Shown: positions 14,579 through 22,794 of the stretch, in pieces
How positions within the stretch are numbered: the stretch's first letter is position 1
Layout of the letters: each line of letters opens with the position of its first letter
Assembly: GCA_030765125.1 (NCBI GenBank)
Contig: JAVCDD010000034.1
Coordinates: 1-47,518, forward strand
Direction: 5' to 3'
From: Candidatus Hatepunaea meridiana
Lineage (GTDB): Bacteria > Electryoneota > AABM5-125-24 > Hatepunaeales > Hatepunaeaceae
DNA: 47,518 nt
The notes under the pieces: model-generated
What the model saw: the letters and a program-made list of their open reading frames with translations, nothing else
Told to the model about the DNA's origin: nothing
Database searches by the model: none
Made by a program: the position numbers and the translations under genes

Positions 14579-16363
14579 ATGTCCCAATCAACCCCTAAAA
14601 CAATCTTAGCCACCGACTGCGGTTCGACCACAACAAAAGCAATCCTGATCGAGCAGCAGGAATCTGGTGAATACCGGCTGGTCGTGCGCGGTGAAGCGCC
14701 GACTACCGTGGAAGCGCCCTTTGAAGACGTTACCAAGGGCGTCCTGAACGCCGTCCGCGAGGTCGAGGAACTTGCTGACAGGCATTTCATCAGCGATGAC
14801 GAAACTATCCTACGACCGGTAGAAAACGGCAAAGGAACCGACATCTATATCTCTACGTCCTCAGCAGGAGGCGGGCTGCAGATGATGGTTTCCGGCGTCG
14901 TTAAATCAATGACCGCTGAGTCCGCCGAGCGCGCTGCACTTGGCGCGGGTTCCATCGTTATGGATGTGCTTGCATCCAACGACGGACGTCTGGCGCACGA
15001 GAAGATCGAACGTATTCGACGGCTGCGTCCGGATATGATCCTCCTATCCGGCGGCATTGACGGCGGCACCACCAAGCACGTCGTCGAACTCGCCGAACTA
15101 ATCGCCGCCGCCAGACCCAGACCGCGCCTTGGAAGCGGTTACAAATTGCCGGTTATCTTCGCCGGTAATAAGAAAGCAAGCGATGAAGTCGTAAAGACTC
15201 TCGGTGAAATTACCGATCTCAAATTGGTCGAAAATCTCAGACCTGTACTCGAACACGAGAACCTCGGTCCGGCGCGAGACAAGATTCACGACCTGTTTAT
15301 GGAACACGTGATGGCACAAGCTCCTGGTTACAGCAAGCTGATGAGCTGGACGGATGCGCCTATTATGCCTACCCCCGGCGCCGTTGGAGCCATTATGGAG
15401 ACCATCGCTAAAAAGGATGGTATTGATCTTGTCGGCGTTGACATCGGCGGAGCTACTACGGATGTGTTCTCCGTTTTCGGAGAGGTCTTCAACCGTACTG
15501 TTTCAGCCAACCTCGGTATGAGTTATTCAGTGTCCAATGTGCTTGCTGAAGCCGGTTTCGACAACATTATGCGCTGGGTACCGTTCGATATCAATCCGGA
15601 GGTGCTACGCGATCGCATCGGCAACAAGATGATCCGACCGACTACTGTCCCGCAGACACTCGAAGACCTGCAGATCGAGCAGGCTATAGCTCGCGAAGCG
15701 TTGCGACTCGCATTCATTCAGCACAAATCCTTTGCAGTAGGTCTGAAGGGTGTCCAACAGGAACGTTCAATCTCCGATGCTTTTGAGCAAAAGATGAGTG
15801 GTGAAACACTGGTTGATATGATGTCACTCAACCTGTTGGTTGGTTCCGGAGGTGTGTTGTCACATGCTCCCAAGCGTTCCCAGGCGGCTCAAATGGTTAT
15901 TGATGCCTTCCAGCCTGAGGGCGTAACCAGGTTAGCCGTTGATTCCATCTTTATGATGCCGCAGCTTGGCGTGCTGGCAACGGTCAATGAAAAGGCGGCT
16001 ACTGAAGTGTTCGAGAAGGACTGCCTGATTCACCTCGGTACTTGCGTTGCGCCGATTGGCAACGGTAAGGAAGGACGTGAAGCAATCCAGGTTAACGGTA
16101 AAAGCGCAAACGGTAAAGATATAGATATAACTGTTAATTACGGAGATATGATATTAATACCGTTTGAATTAGGCGACTCAGTACACGCTGCTATCCATCC
16201 TGCCAAGGGTTTCGATATGGGAGAAGGACCCGGTAAACCTGTCGAAAGGACTCTTCACGGTGGAGTGGTAGGGTTAATTATAGATGCACGCGGCAGACCG
16301 TTTAATCTGAAACGGGATACGCCTGATCGGGTTGGAAAACTTCAGCGATGGAAGTTTGACTGA
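14579..16363 (+). CDS. GlmL/MutL-family ATPase, aminomutase accessory protein (594 aa)
   Basis: An ASKHA-fold protein of the glutamate mutase MutL family. Phosphate 1 loop: TDCGSTTTKAILIE (residues 13-26). The family-specific block is SSAGGGLQMMVSGVV near 98-112. A second nucleotide-binding block, GVDIGGATTDVFSVF, lies near 287-301. Characterised relatives support adenosylcobalamin-dependent aminomutases (glutamate mutase, D-ornithine 4,5-aminomutase), probably by cofactor handling. At 594 aa it matches the longer non-clostridial members. No mutase subunit is present in the window, so the client enzyme must be elsewhere. The ATG follows the upstream TAA immediately without a clear Shine-Dalgarno. 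Crotonase and Nif3 genes follow on the same strand, suggesting a catabolic setting. Confidence 0.85.
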   Translation: MSQSTPKTILATDCGSTTTKAILIEQQESGEYRLVVRGEAPTTVEAPFEDVTKGVLNAVREVEELADRHFISDDETILRPVENGKGTDIYISTSSAGGGLQMMVSGVVKSMTAESAERAALGAGSIVMDVLASNDGRLAHEKIERIRRLRPDMILLSGGIDGGTTKHVVELAELIAAARPRPRLGSGYKLPVIFAGNKKASDEVVKTLGEITDLKLVENLRPVLEHENLGPARDKIHDLFMEHVMAQAPGYSKLMSWTDAPIMPTPGAVGAIMETIAKKDGIDLVGVDIGGATTDVFSVFGEVFNRTVSANLGMSYSVSNVLAEAGFDNIMRWVPFDINPEVLRDRIGNKMIRPTTVPQTLEDLQIEQAIAREALRLAFIQHKSFAVGLKGVQQERSISDAFEQKMSGETLVDMMSLNLLVGSGGVLSHAPKRSQAAQMVIDAFQPEGVTRLAVDSIFMMPQLGVLATVNEKAATEVFEKDCLIHLGTCVAPIGNGKEGREAIQVNGKSANGKDIDITVNYGDMILIPFELGDSVHAAIHPAKGFDMGEGPGKPVERTLHGGVVGLIIDARGRPFNLKRDTPDRVGKLQRWKFD

Positions 16364-16463
16364 ATTTGAGGTTTTTCTTTAAAATAATCTCAAATTGTGA
16401 CCGCAGACATATTATCAAACTGGTACTACTCTTATCTTAATTAATAAATAAAAGGAAATAACA

Positions 16464-17309
16464 ATGGAATTTAAAAACATCACTTACGATGTTGAAGAAA
16501 ACATCGCCACGGTTACTATTAACCGTCCTAAAACACTTAACGCACTGAACAGTGAAACAATTGATGAACTGAGTCATGTTTTCGATCTTATCACTGCAGA
16601 TGATACCGTGCTTGGCGTTATTGTAACCGGAGCAGGCGGGAAAGCTTTCGTGGCAGGCGCTGACATCGGCGAACTTGCCACCAAGGATTCACTTACCGGT
16701 CGTGATTTTTCGCTTTCGGGTCAAGCAACATTCAATAAAATTGAGAACCTACCCAAGCCGGTTATTGCCGCTGTAAACGGTTTCGCTTTGGGCGGAGGCT
16801 GCGAGTTGTCTATGGCTTGTCATTTGCGGGTCGCTGCTGCTCACGCAAAGTTCGGACAACCGGAAGTCGGTCTGGGTATCATTCCCGGTTATGGCGGAAC
16901 TCAAAGGCTGCCTCGTCTTGTCGGCAAAGGACGCGCTCTCGAACTGCTGCTCGGTGGCGGGATAATTGACGCTGCGGAGGCTTTTCGTATCGGACTGGCA
17001 AATGCGGTCGTTGAGGTCTATCAAAAAGACGACGAAGGCAACGAAATTGTCAATGAAAAAGGCAGAAAGCTATTCGATAATGAAGCATTCCTTGCCAAAG
17101 TGAAAAAAATGCTGAAAGGTATACTCACCAAGGGTCCCATTGCCTTATCTTACGTCATTGATGCCGTAAACCGCGGGCTTGACACCGATTTGGGTTCAGG
17201 ACTTAAGATAGAAGCCGACCTGTTCGGTGTACTTTATTCTACTGAAGATGTGAAAGAAGGTCTCGGCGCCTTCCTCGAAAAGCGCCCGGCAAATTTCACA
17301 GGTAAATAA
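16464..17309 (+). CDS. enoyl-CoA hydratase (crotonase, 281 aa)
   Basis: A canonical crotonase. The oxyanion-hole segments are AFVAGADIGEL (residues 61-71) and FALGGG (107-112). Both hydratase glutamates are present, Glu114 in GGCELSMAC and Glu134 in GQPEVGLG, with the usual spacing of 20. It should hydrate short-chain 2-enoyl-CoA to 3-hydroxyacyl-CoA. It is about 20 residues longer than most hydratases because of a charged insertion near 189-212 (YQKDDEGNEIVNEKGRK). Gene start: ATG with AAAGGAAATAAC upstream. A MITE-like inverted repeat lies just downstream, so transcription may end there. Confidence 0.88.
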   Translation: MEFKNITYDVEENIATVTINRPKTLNALNSETIDELSHVFDLITADDTVLGVIVTGAGGKAFVAGADIGELATKDSLTGRDFSLSGQATFNKIENLPKPVIAAVNGFALGGGCELSMACHLRVAAAHAKFGQPEVGLGIIPGYGGTQRLPRLVGKGRALELLLGGGIIDAAEAFRIGLANAVVEVYQKDDEGNEIVNEKGRKLFDNEAFLAKVKKMLKGILTKGPIALSYVIDAVNRGLDTDLGSGLKIEADLFGVLYSTEDVKEGLGAFLEKRPANFTGK

Positions 17310-17332
17310 CAGGATTTCTCCTACGGAGTAAT

Positions 17333-17485
17333 GATTCTGTTGAAAAAGTCAATTATTACAGAATATCCTTCTTATTTTGTCATTCCCGCGAAGGCGGGAA
17401 TCCAGAGTTTTCAAGTATTTAAAGCTCTTAAAACTGGATTCCCGCCTTCGCGGGAATGACAAATAGGAAGTATTTCAACAGAATC
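17333..17485. repeat. MITE-like inverted-repeat element (153 nt)
   Basis: The ends GATTCTGTTGAAA and TTTCAACAGAATC are exact inverted repeats. Inside them, TCATTCCCGCGAAGGCGGGA and its reverse complement form long arms around a short AT-rich centre. The whole can fold into one hairpin. It is non-coding and consistent with a miniature inverted-repeat element between the crotonase and Nif3 genes. Confidence 0.75.
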
Positions 17486-17586
17486 AGTAATGTGTTTAAT
17501 ATATTGCTGTATTGTTGTATTGCTTTATTGCTGAATATCAATACAACAATACAGCAATACAACATTATTAAAATTAGATAAATTCA

Positions 17587-18354
17587 ATGTTTGATTTAAA
17601 CAAACTTGCCGATTATCTCTCAAAGCTACTGGATACTGCTTCATTCAGCGATTATTGCGTGAACGGTATCCAGGTCGAAGGACAATCTTCCATCAGTAAG
17701 ATCGTTACCGGCGTCTCGGCAAGTCAACGGATAATAGAAGCCGCTATTGAACGTCAAGCACAGGCTGTTATGCTGCACCACGGGCTTTTCTGGAAAAATG
17801 ACCCGCATCCGATGGCATTGACAGGGATAATGAAAGATCGTATTAAGCTGCTGTTAGACAACGACATCAGTTTGCTCGGTTATCATCTTCCCCTTGATGC
17901 TCATCAGGATTTGGGTAACAATGCTCTGATCGGGAAAGCATTAGAGCTTGAAAACATAATCTTTATCCCGGTTTCAGATATAGATAATCCGATTGCAGCG
18001 GTTGGTGATTTATCAGAACCCATCAGCTTTGAATCATTCCGGGAAAAAGCGGATGAAATTCTTGACACAAATGGGTTGGGATTGGATTTCAATAAGCGTG
18101 AAATCAAACGTATCTTTATTCTTTCGGGAGGTGGAGGACGCTTTTATCAAGATGCGGCTGAAGCAGGCGCTGATCTAATGATAACTGGCGAACTTACCGA
18201 ACAGAACGTCCGTGCTGCTGAAGAATTGGAGATCAGTTTGTATGCAGCCGGACATTACAACAGCGAAAAGTGGGGTATTAAGGCATTAGGTGAACATCTG
18301 CGACATAAATTTGACTTAGAAGTGGAATTTGTAGATATTCCTAATCCTGTTTAA
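17587..18354 (+). CDS. Nif3-like dinuclear metal-binding protein (255 aa)
   Basis: Matches the Nif3/YbgI (GTP cyclohydrolase I type 2 homologue) family in length and motifs: VNGIQVEG near residue 22, the metal ligands of MLHHGLFW (His59, His60) and of GYHLPLDAHQDLGN (His97, Asp101, His103), and GHYNSEKWG near the C-terminus. These proteins form toroidal hexamers with two metals per subunit. The cellular substrate is unsettled, though YbgI-type proteins have been linked to wall and nucleotide metabolism. The start ATG is preceded by AAATTAGATAAATTCA without a strong Shine-Dalgarno. Confidence 0.88.
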   Translation: MFDLNKLADYLSKLLDTASFSDYCVNGIQVEGQSSISKIVTGVSASQRIIEAAIERQAQAVMLHHGLFWKNDPHPMALTGIMKDRIKLLLDNDISLLGYHLPLDAHQDLGNNALIGKALELENIIFIPVSDIDNPIAAVGDLSEPISFESFREKADEILDTNGLGLDFNKREIKRIFILSGGGGRFYQDAAEAGADLMITGELTEQNVRAAEELEISLYAAGHYNSEKWGIKALGEHLRHKFDLEVEFVDIPNPV

Positions 18355-18463
18355 AACATGGTGACGTAAGCCTCTGTGCTTGCGAATCACTCTAACAAAG
18401 GCAGGCAGAGACGTCTGCCCTACATACAAAAAAGTATAATTATAAACAAAGGAGAGAACACTC

Positions 18464-19234
18464 ATGAGTGACTATCGTTTTATCAAGTTTTCGCGTAAGC
18501 AGAATCGTGCTGATTTGATCTTTAATCGGTCACCACGTAACTTGCTAAATCACGAAATGTTAGAGGAGATCGTTGATGCTTTAGGACAAACGCGCGAAGA
18601 TGAATCTCTTAAAGTGCTTACGATTAGAGGAGCCAGCGGCTCATTTTGCGGTGGATTAGAACTTCAAGAACGAACATCTGAGCGTGTAGGTCTTATTATG
18701 CCGCTTTTCACCCGGATGTTTGATTACTTAAACGAAATCCGGGGACTTACTATTGCTGCCGTGGAAGGTGAAGCATCCGATGGTGGATTTGACATTGCAG
18801 CATTTTGCGACATCCTAATCGCCACTGAGAGCTCAACCTTTTGCCATCCTGAAGTAAGTTTTGGTCATTACCCGCCAATTGCAACGGCGATTTTACCGCG
18901 TTTAGTTGGTAGAAATCGCGCACTTGACTGGATAATTTCCGGAGATAGAATTTCATCTCGCGAGGCTCATCGGGCAGGATTGGTTAACAGGCTCGTTCGG
19001 GAAGGTGAATTAATTGAAGAGATGGAGCGTTATGCTGATAAAATCGCTTCCTACAGCGCCCCTGCAGTGATATGGGCTAAGCGCGCTATCGACAGGAGTC
19101 TGTATACACCGGCTATGGAAGCAATGAGGACGTCCGAATCCACATATATGATTGATCTGCTTAACAATATTGATCCTCACGAAGGACTTAAGGCTGCTAT
19201 CGAGGGACGCCTGCCAAAGTGGCGGGATAAGTGA
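18464..19234 (+). CDS. divergent crotonase, dienoyl-CoA hydratase-like (256 aa)
   Basis: Crotonase fold with oxyanion-hole segments SFCGGLELQ and SDGGFD. The first catalytic Glu is replaced by Asp110 (GGFDIAAFCD), while the second is kept as Glu130 (HPEVSFG). The segment FGHYPPIATAILPRLVGR resembles cyclohexa-1,5-diene-1-carbonyl-CoA hydratases, which carry PPxAxxxLP at this place, but overall similarity cannot be measured here. It could act on unsaturated cyclic or branched acyl-CoAs. It has a strong ribosome site AAAGGAGAG 9 nt before the ATG. The repeat-containing spacer at 18355-18463 separates it from Nif3. Confidence 0.8.
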   Translation: MSDYRFIKFSRKQNRADLIFNRSPRNLLNHEMLEEIVDALGQTREDESLKVLTIRGASGSFCGGLELQERTSERVGLIMPLFTRMFDYLNEIRGLTIAAVEGEASDGGFDIAAFCDILIATESSTFCHPEVSFGHYPPIATAILPRLVGRNRALDWIISGDRISSREAHRAGLVNRLVREGELIEEMERYADKIASYSAPAVIWAKRAIDRSLYTPAMEAMRTSESTYMIDLLNNIDPHEGLKAAIEGRLPKWRDK

Positions 19235-19444
19235 GTGAAGAGGCTTTAGCCTCTAAGCTTTGTGATTTTGATATCTTCTGAATTACAGTTTTACTGGGGA
19301 GGGGGGACATTCTTGTCAGCCACTATTCAGGATATTTTGAAGCGCCCATTCATGATGGAGCGAGCGCGAGGTCTCTGGATCGTCGTGCGACTTTCAAACA
19401 AGTTTTCATAGAATAATTTCGTTGAATATGTAGAGGAAAATAAT

Positions 19445-21571
19445 ATGGCAGCACAACAGCAAGCCGTTGGTAAGATCAAGGTAACTTTCACACAGGCGAT
19501 CAGGATGTTGCTCCCGTATGTCAGAGACCGGATTATGGAGCAGATAAAATCCGTTTCTCTGATAATCGTTTATCTGATCCTGTTTCAGACCATTGTGCTT
19601 CAGATGGGCATCGTTGAAGCTTCGGTCATCTCGGTAGGACTATCACTTGTCATCGTCGGACTTACCTTCTTTATGGAGGGCTTGATGCTTGGTCTCATGC
19701 CGCTGGGTGAAGTCATCGGAATAAAGCTGCCGCAGAAATCGAAATTGCCGGTGATATTAGCTTTCGCCTTTATACTCGGTATGGGCGCCACGTTCGCGGA
19801 ACCTGCAATCGGTGTCTTGAAAGCCGCCGGCTCTTCTGTAAAGCCTTGGGAGGCTCCGCTGTTGTTTCTCCTGCTTAATAAATATGCCAACTATCTTGTT
19901 TACGCTGTCGGTGCCGGGGTGGGTATAGCGGTCATGTTCGGTATGCTGCGGTTCCTTTACAAATGGTCCTTGAAGCCGTTTATATACATCCTGATAAGCG
20001 GACTTGTAGGGATTACTATCTTGGGGTATTTTGACCCGAACTTGTGTGCGCTGACAGGGCTTGCCTGGGACTGTGGTGCGGTGACGACCGGACCGGTAAC
20101 GGTACCTCTCGTTCTGGCGCTGGGCATCGGGATATGTCGTATCGCCGGCAGTTCGGGTGATGGCGCTGCCGGTTTCGGGATGGTGACGCTCGCTTCACTG
20201 TTTCCCATTATTACTGTTTTCACGCTCGGCGCTGTCTTTCTTGGAGACGTTTCGAAGCCGATGGAAGAAACAGCTTTTTTCAGCAAAGGCAATCAGTCGA
20301 AAGCCATAACTTTATTCCTTAGCAAAGAAGATATGACCGGATACGCTTTCAGGAATGCAAGCATAGAAAGCCAGCTTGCGCTTTTTGGTGGAGATAAGAA
20401 CGAGATGCTTGCTTATCTGAATAAACTTAAACAGAACGATTCGAAGCGGGGTGAGGTTTTCGGGCAGGAACCGGACGCACTCGAGTGCTGGGCTGCTCTG
20501 TACGGTTCGGAAGACCAGCAAATGACGGTTTTCAACAACGACAAGGATGCTGTCAAGGATGCGGCTATCCACTATGCCAGATTGGTACCGCCAATTAAAG
20601 TTTTCGATATATTAAATCGTAACGGGCGCGCTGCAGCACAGGCTATCATTCCGCTTACGCTTTTTCTAATTCTTGTGTTCATTATAATTCTACGTGAAAA
20701 ACTTCCGCATGCTGATGAAATAATGCTTGGAATTACTTTCGCCGTTTTCGGAATGTTTCTGTTTAACATCGGCATCGAACTCGGGCTTAGCAAACTCGGC
20801 GATCAGATCGGCAGTAAATTGCCTTCTTCATTTATGAGCATCGAGATGAAGGAACAGATACGGAACATTACAAATTTTAAAAAGGAAACGGTCCAGACAG
20901 CCACCACATCTGAAGGAGAACTAAAGGAATTCTTTTACTTGAAAACCGGCAGTGATTACGAAGAAGTGCCTTACTACGAGAGGGGGCACGATGAGGAGAA
21001 GGCTATATACTCATATACACCGACTAAAGGTCCTCTTTACGGTTCGGAACGTGGCTTAATAGGATTGATAGTAGTGTTGATTTTCGCCTTCATCATGGGA
21101 TACGGGGCTACCATGGCTGAACCGGCGTTGAATGCGTTGGGACTAACTGTTGAACAGATCACTGTGGGGGTCTTCAAGAAAAAGGTGTTAATGCAAGCGG
21201 TCGCGTTAGGCGTCGGCACCGGGATCGTGCTCGGCGTGGCGAAAATCCTGTGGGGCATTCCACTCGTTTTTCTCCTGGTGCCGCCTTATATCTTGCTGCT
21301 GTTCTTATCAAAGATATCGACGGAAGAATATGTTAACATTGGTTGGGATAGCGCAGGAGTGACTACGGGTCCTGTCACCGTTCCCCTCGTGCTTGCCGTG
21401 GGTCTGGGACTCGGAGGACAAGTCGGTGTAGTTGAAGGTTTCGGCATCCTGTCAATGGCGTCTGTTTGCCCTATCCTTTCTGTGTTGTCGGTGGGGATCT
21501 TGGTAACCAGGAGGCAAAAGGCAATGCTTCAAGAATCCTCCAAAATTGTAATAAAGGGAGGTAACTCCTGA
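19445..21571 (+). CDS. DUF1538 double-domain membrane transporter-like protein (708 aa)
   Basis: Two homologous DUF1538 halves lie at about residues 20-275 and 395-695. Each has several TM helices and a matching signature: AWDCGAVTTGPVTVPLVLALG in the first, WDSAGVTTGPVTVPLVLAVG in the second. Each also carries GMGATFAEPA / GYGATMAEPA. Hydrophilic inserts occur near 285-380 and 475-530. As I recall, a split two-gene DUF1538 pair (UmpAB) has been reported to act as a Na+(K+)/H+ antiporter; transport here is inferred from that. Its stop overlaps the start of a triple-PII-like gene (TGATGG), so the pair is probably a PII-controlled transporter. The long 5' spacer at 19235-19444 should hold the promoter. 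Confidence 0.85.
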   Translation: MAAQQQAVGKIKVTFTQAIRMLLPYVRDRIMEQIKSVSLIIVYLILFQTIVLQMGIVEASVISVGLSLVIVGLTFFMEGLMLGLMPLGEVIGIKLPQKSKLPVILAFAFILGMGATFAEPAIGVLKAAGSSVKPWEAPLLFLLLNKYANYLVYAVGAGVGIAVMFGMLRFLYKWSLKPFIYILISGLVGITILGYFDPNLCALTGLAWDCGAVTTGPVTVPLVLALGIGICRIAGSSGDGAAGFGMVTLASLFPIITVFTLGAVFLGDVSKPMEETAFFSKGNQSKAITLFLSKEDMTGYAFRNASIESQLALFGGDKNEMLAYLNKLKQNDSKRGEVFGQEPDALECWAALYGSEDQQMTVFNNDKDAVKDAAIHYARLVPPIKVFDILNRNGRAAAQAIIPLTLFLILVFIIILREKLPHADEIMLGITFAVFGMFLFNIGIELGLSKLGDQIGSKLPSSFMSIEMKEQIRNITNFKKETVQTATTSEGELKEFFYLKTGSDYEEVPYYERGHDEEKAIYSYTPTKGPLYGSERGLIGLIVVLIFAFIMGYGATMAEPALNALGLTVEQITVGVFKKKVLMQAVALGVGTGIVLGVAKILWGIPLVFLLVPPYILLLFLSKISTEEYVNIGWDSAGVTTGPVTVPLVLAVGLGLGGQVGVVEGFGILSMASVCPILSVLSVGILVTRRQKAMLQESSKIVIKGGNS

Positions 21572-22704
21572 TGGCTGCAGAAAAAAAGCTCAGTAAAATA
21601 TCCGGAATATTCCATGGAGGAGTGACCTCAAGCATTGTGGAAGCTCTGAATTCAGCGGGGATTGTCGATCTTCAGTTAACAGATGCACGAACGCTTATGC
21701 TGAGGGAAAAGAAAGGACCGTTCGGGATCGGATTCGAGACGGTGATTGTAGAAGAACACGCTGATTTTCTGTCTTTTCTGGTGCCTTCCAAGCAGGAAAA
21801 AACTGCTATGAATCTGATTGTTGACAAAAGCAAGATGGACACCTCGGGAAGGTATACGATATTCAGCGAAGATGTCAGATTGATTAAAAACCACGACCTT
21901 TGCCAGGAAAACTTCATAGATTCCACTGAAACGGGTAAGACTTATACATTGCAAACCAAATTAATGGGCATCTGCTGCATTGTTTATCGCGGGGAAGGAA
22001 ACCACGTCGCAAGGGTTGCGCTGGATACCGGTACCTGCGTACCCGGCGTCACATTCGGGATTGGCACGGGCTTGAGGGACAAACTCGGGCTTTTACGCAT
22101 AACCATACCGGCAGCAAAAGAGGTCATCAACTTGATTGCGAGTTCAGACGATGCTGAAGCTGTTATGGACATGATGATCAATGCTGGAAATCTCGATCAA
22201 CCCGGAAAAGGATTTATCTTTCTCTATCCAGTTGGAAAAGGAATCATCAACAGGAAGGTCACACGCGAGTTGCCGAAACATGCGGCGAGTATGGAGCAAA
22301 TCATTGCCGCGATGGATGAAATAGAGGGAGGTACTCGTTGGCGCCTTCGATCCATGTCGGGTAAAGTGAGCGAGTCGAAGCAGAAGAGGGCTTATCTTGA
22401 GAATCTCACAAATTTGATCGTCACCTGCAACGAGGGTCGTGGTAATGATCTTGTCAAAGCCGCAATGAGCGTCGGAGCAGCCGGGGCGACTATCATCAAG
22501 CTTAAGCATATCAGCCCGAGCGACTCGGAACAGAGCAAGATATCTCCGGCGCGTGAGGAGAGCAACTTAGTCGTAGGTGAAAACCTGGTGCCGGATATTG
22601 TTGACGCCATTGAAAAAGCCGGCGGGTTCGACGATAAAACACACGGTCGAATCCTGGCTCATCCCATACCAAAAGCGTGTACGTATCTTGGTGGTAAGAA
22701 GTAA
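21571..22704 (+). CDS. triple PII-like regulatory protein (377 aa)
   Basis: Three tandem PII-like ferredoxin folds occupy about residues 8-105, 128-228 and 278-374. Each ends with the beta-strand pattern characteristic of PII C-termini: SGRYTIFSEDVRLI, PGKGFIFLYPVGKGI and THGRILAHPIPKACTY. The three together could assemble intramolecularly as a PII-like trimer. Canonical T-loop uridylylation tyrosines are not evident. It overlaps the DUF1538 gene by one base, so it is translationally coupled and likely senses a nucleotide or ion state to gate that transporter. Ligand and mechanism are inference. The ribosome site GGGAGG lies inside the upstream gene. Confidence 0.8.
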   Translation: MAAEKKLSKISGIFHGGVTSSIVEALNSAGIVDLQLTDARTLMLREKKGPFGIGFETVIVEEHADFLSFLVPSKQEKTAMNLIVDKSKMDTSGRYTIFSEDVRLIKNHDLCQENFIDSTETGKTYTLQTKLMGICCIVYRGEGNHVARVALDTGTCVPGVTFGIGTGLRDKLGLLRITIPAAKEVINLIASSDDAEAVMDMMINAGNLDQPGKGFIFLYPVGKGIINRKVTRELPKHAASMEQIIAAMDEIEGGTRWRLRSMSGKVSESKQKRAYLENLTNLIVTCNEGRGNDLVKAAMSVGAAGATIIKLKHISPSDSEQSKISPAREESNLVVGENLVPDIVDAIEKAGGFDDKTHGRILAHPIPKACTYLGGKK

Positions 22705-22710
22705 GTATGA

Positions 22711-22778
22711 AAACATCGTAGCGCTGGCGTCTCGCCGGCATTGAAGAACCTTACTGGTGAGACGCCAGCGCTATGTTT
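22711..22778. repeat. inverted repeat in front of the ATPase gene
   Basis: AACATCGTAGCGCTGGCGTC pairs with GACGCCAGCGCTATGTTT at 22761-22778, with a short centre. It is a dispersed hairpin repeat. The upstream open frame of the ATPase runs through it, giving a spurious GETPAL peptide, so the repeat is outside the real gene. Confidence 0.65.
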
Positions 22779-22794
22779 ATTAAAGGAAATGAAT

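Noticed and set aside
22741..22794. N-terminal extension of the AAA ATPase
   Set aside because: It translates a hairpin repeat; AAAGGAA precedes ATG 22795.
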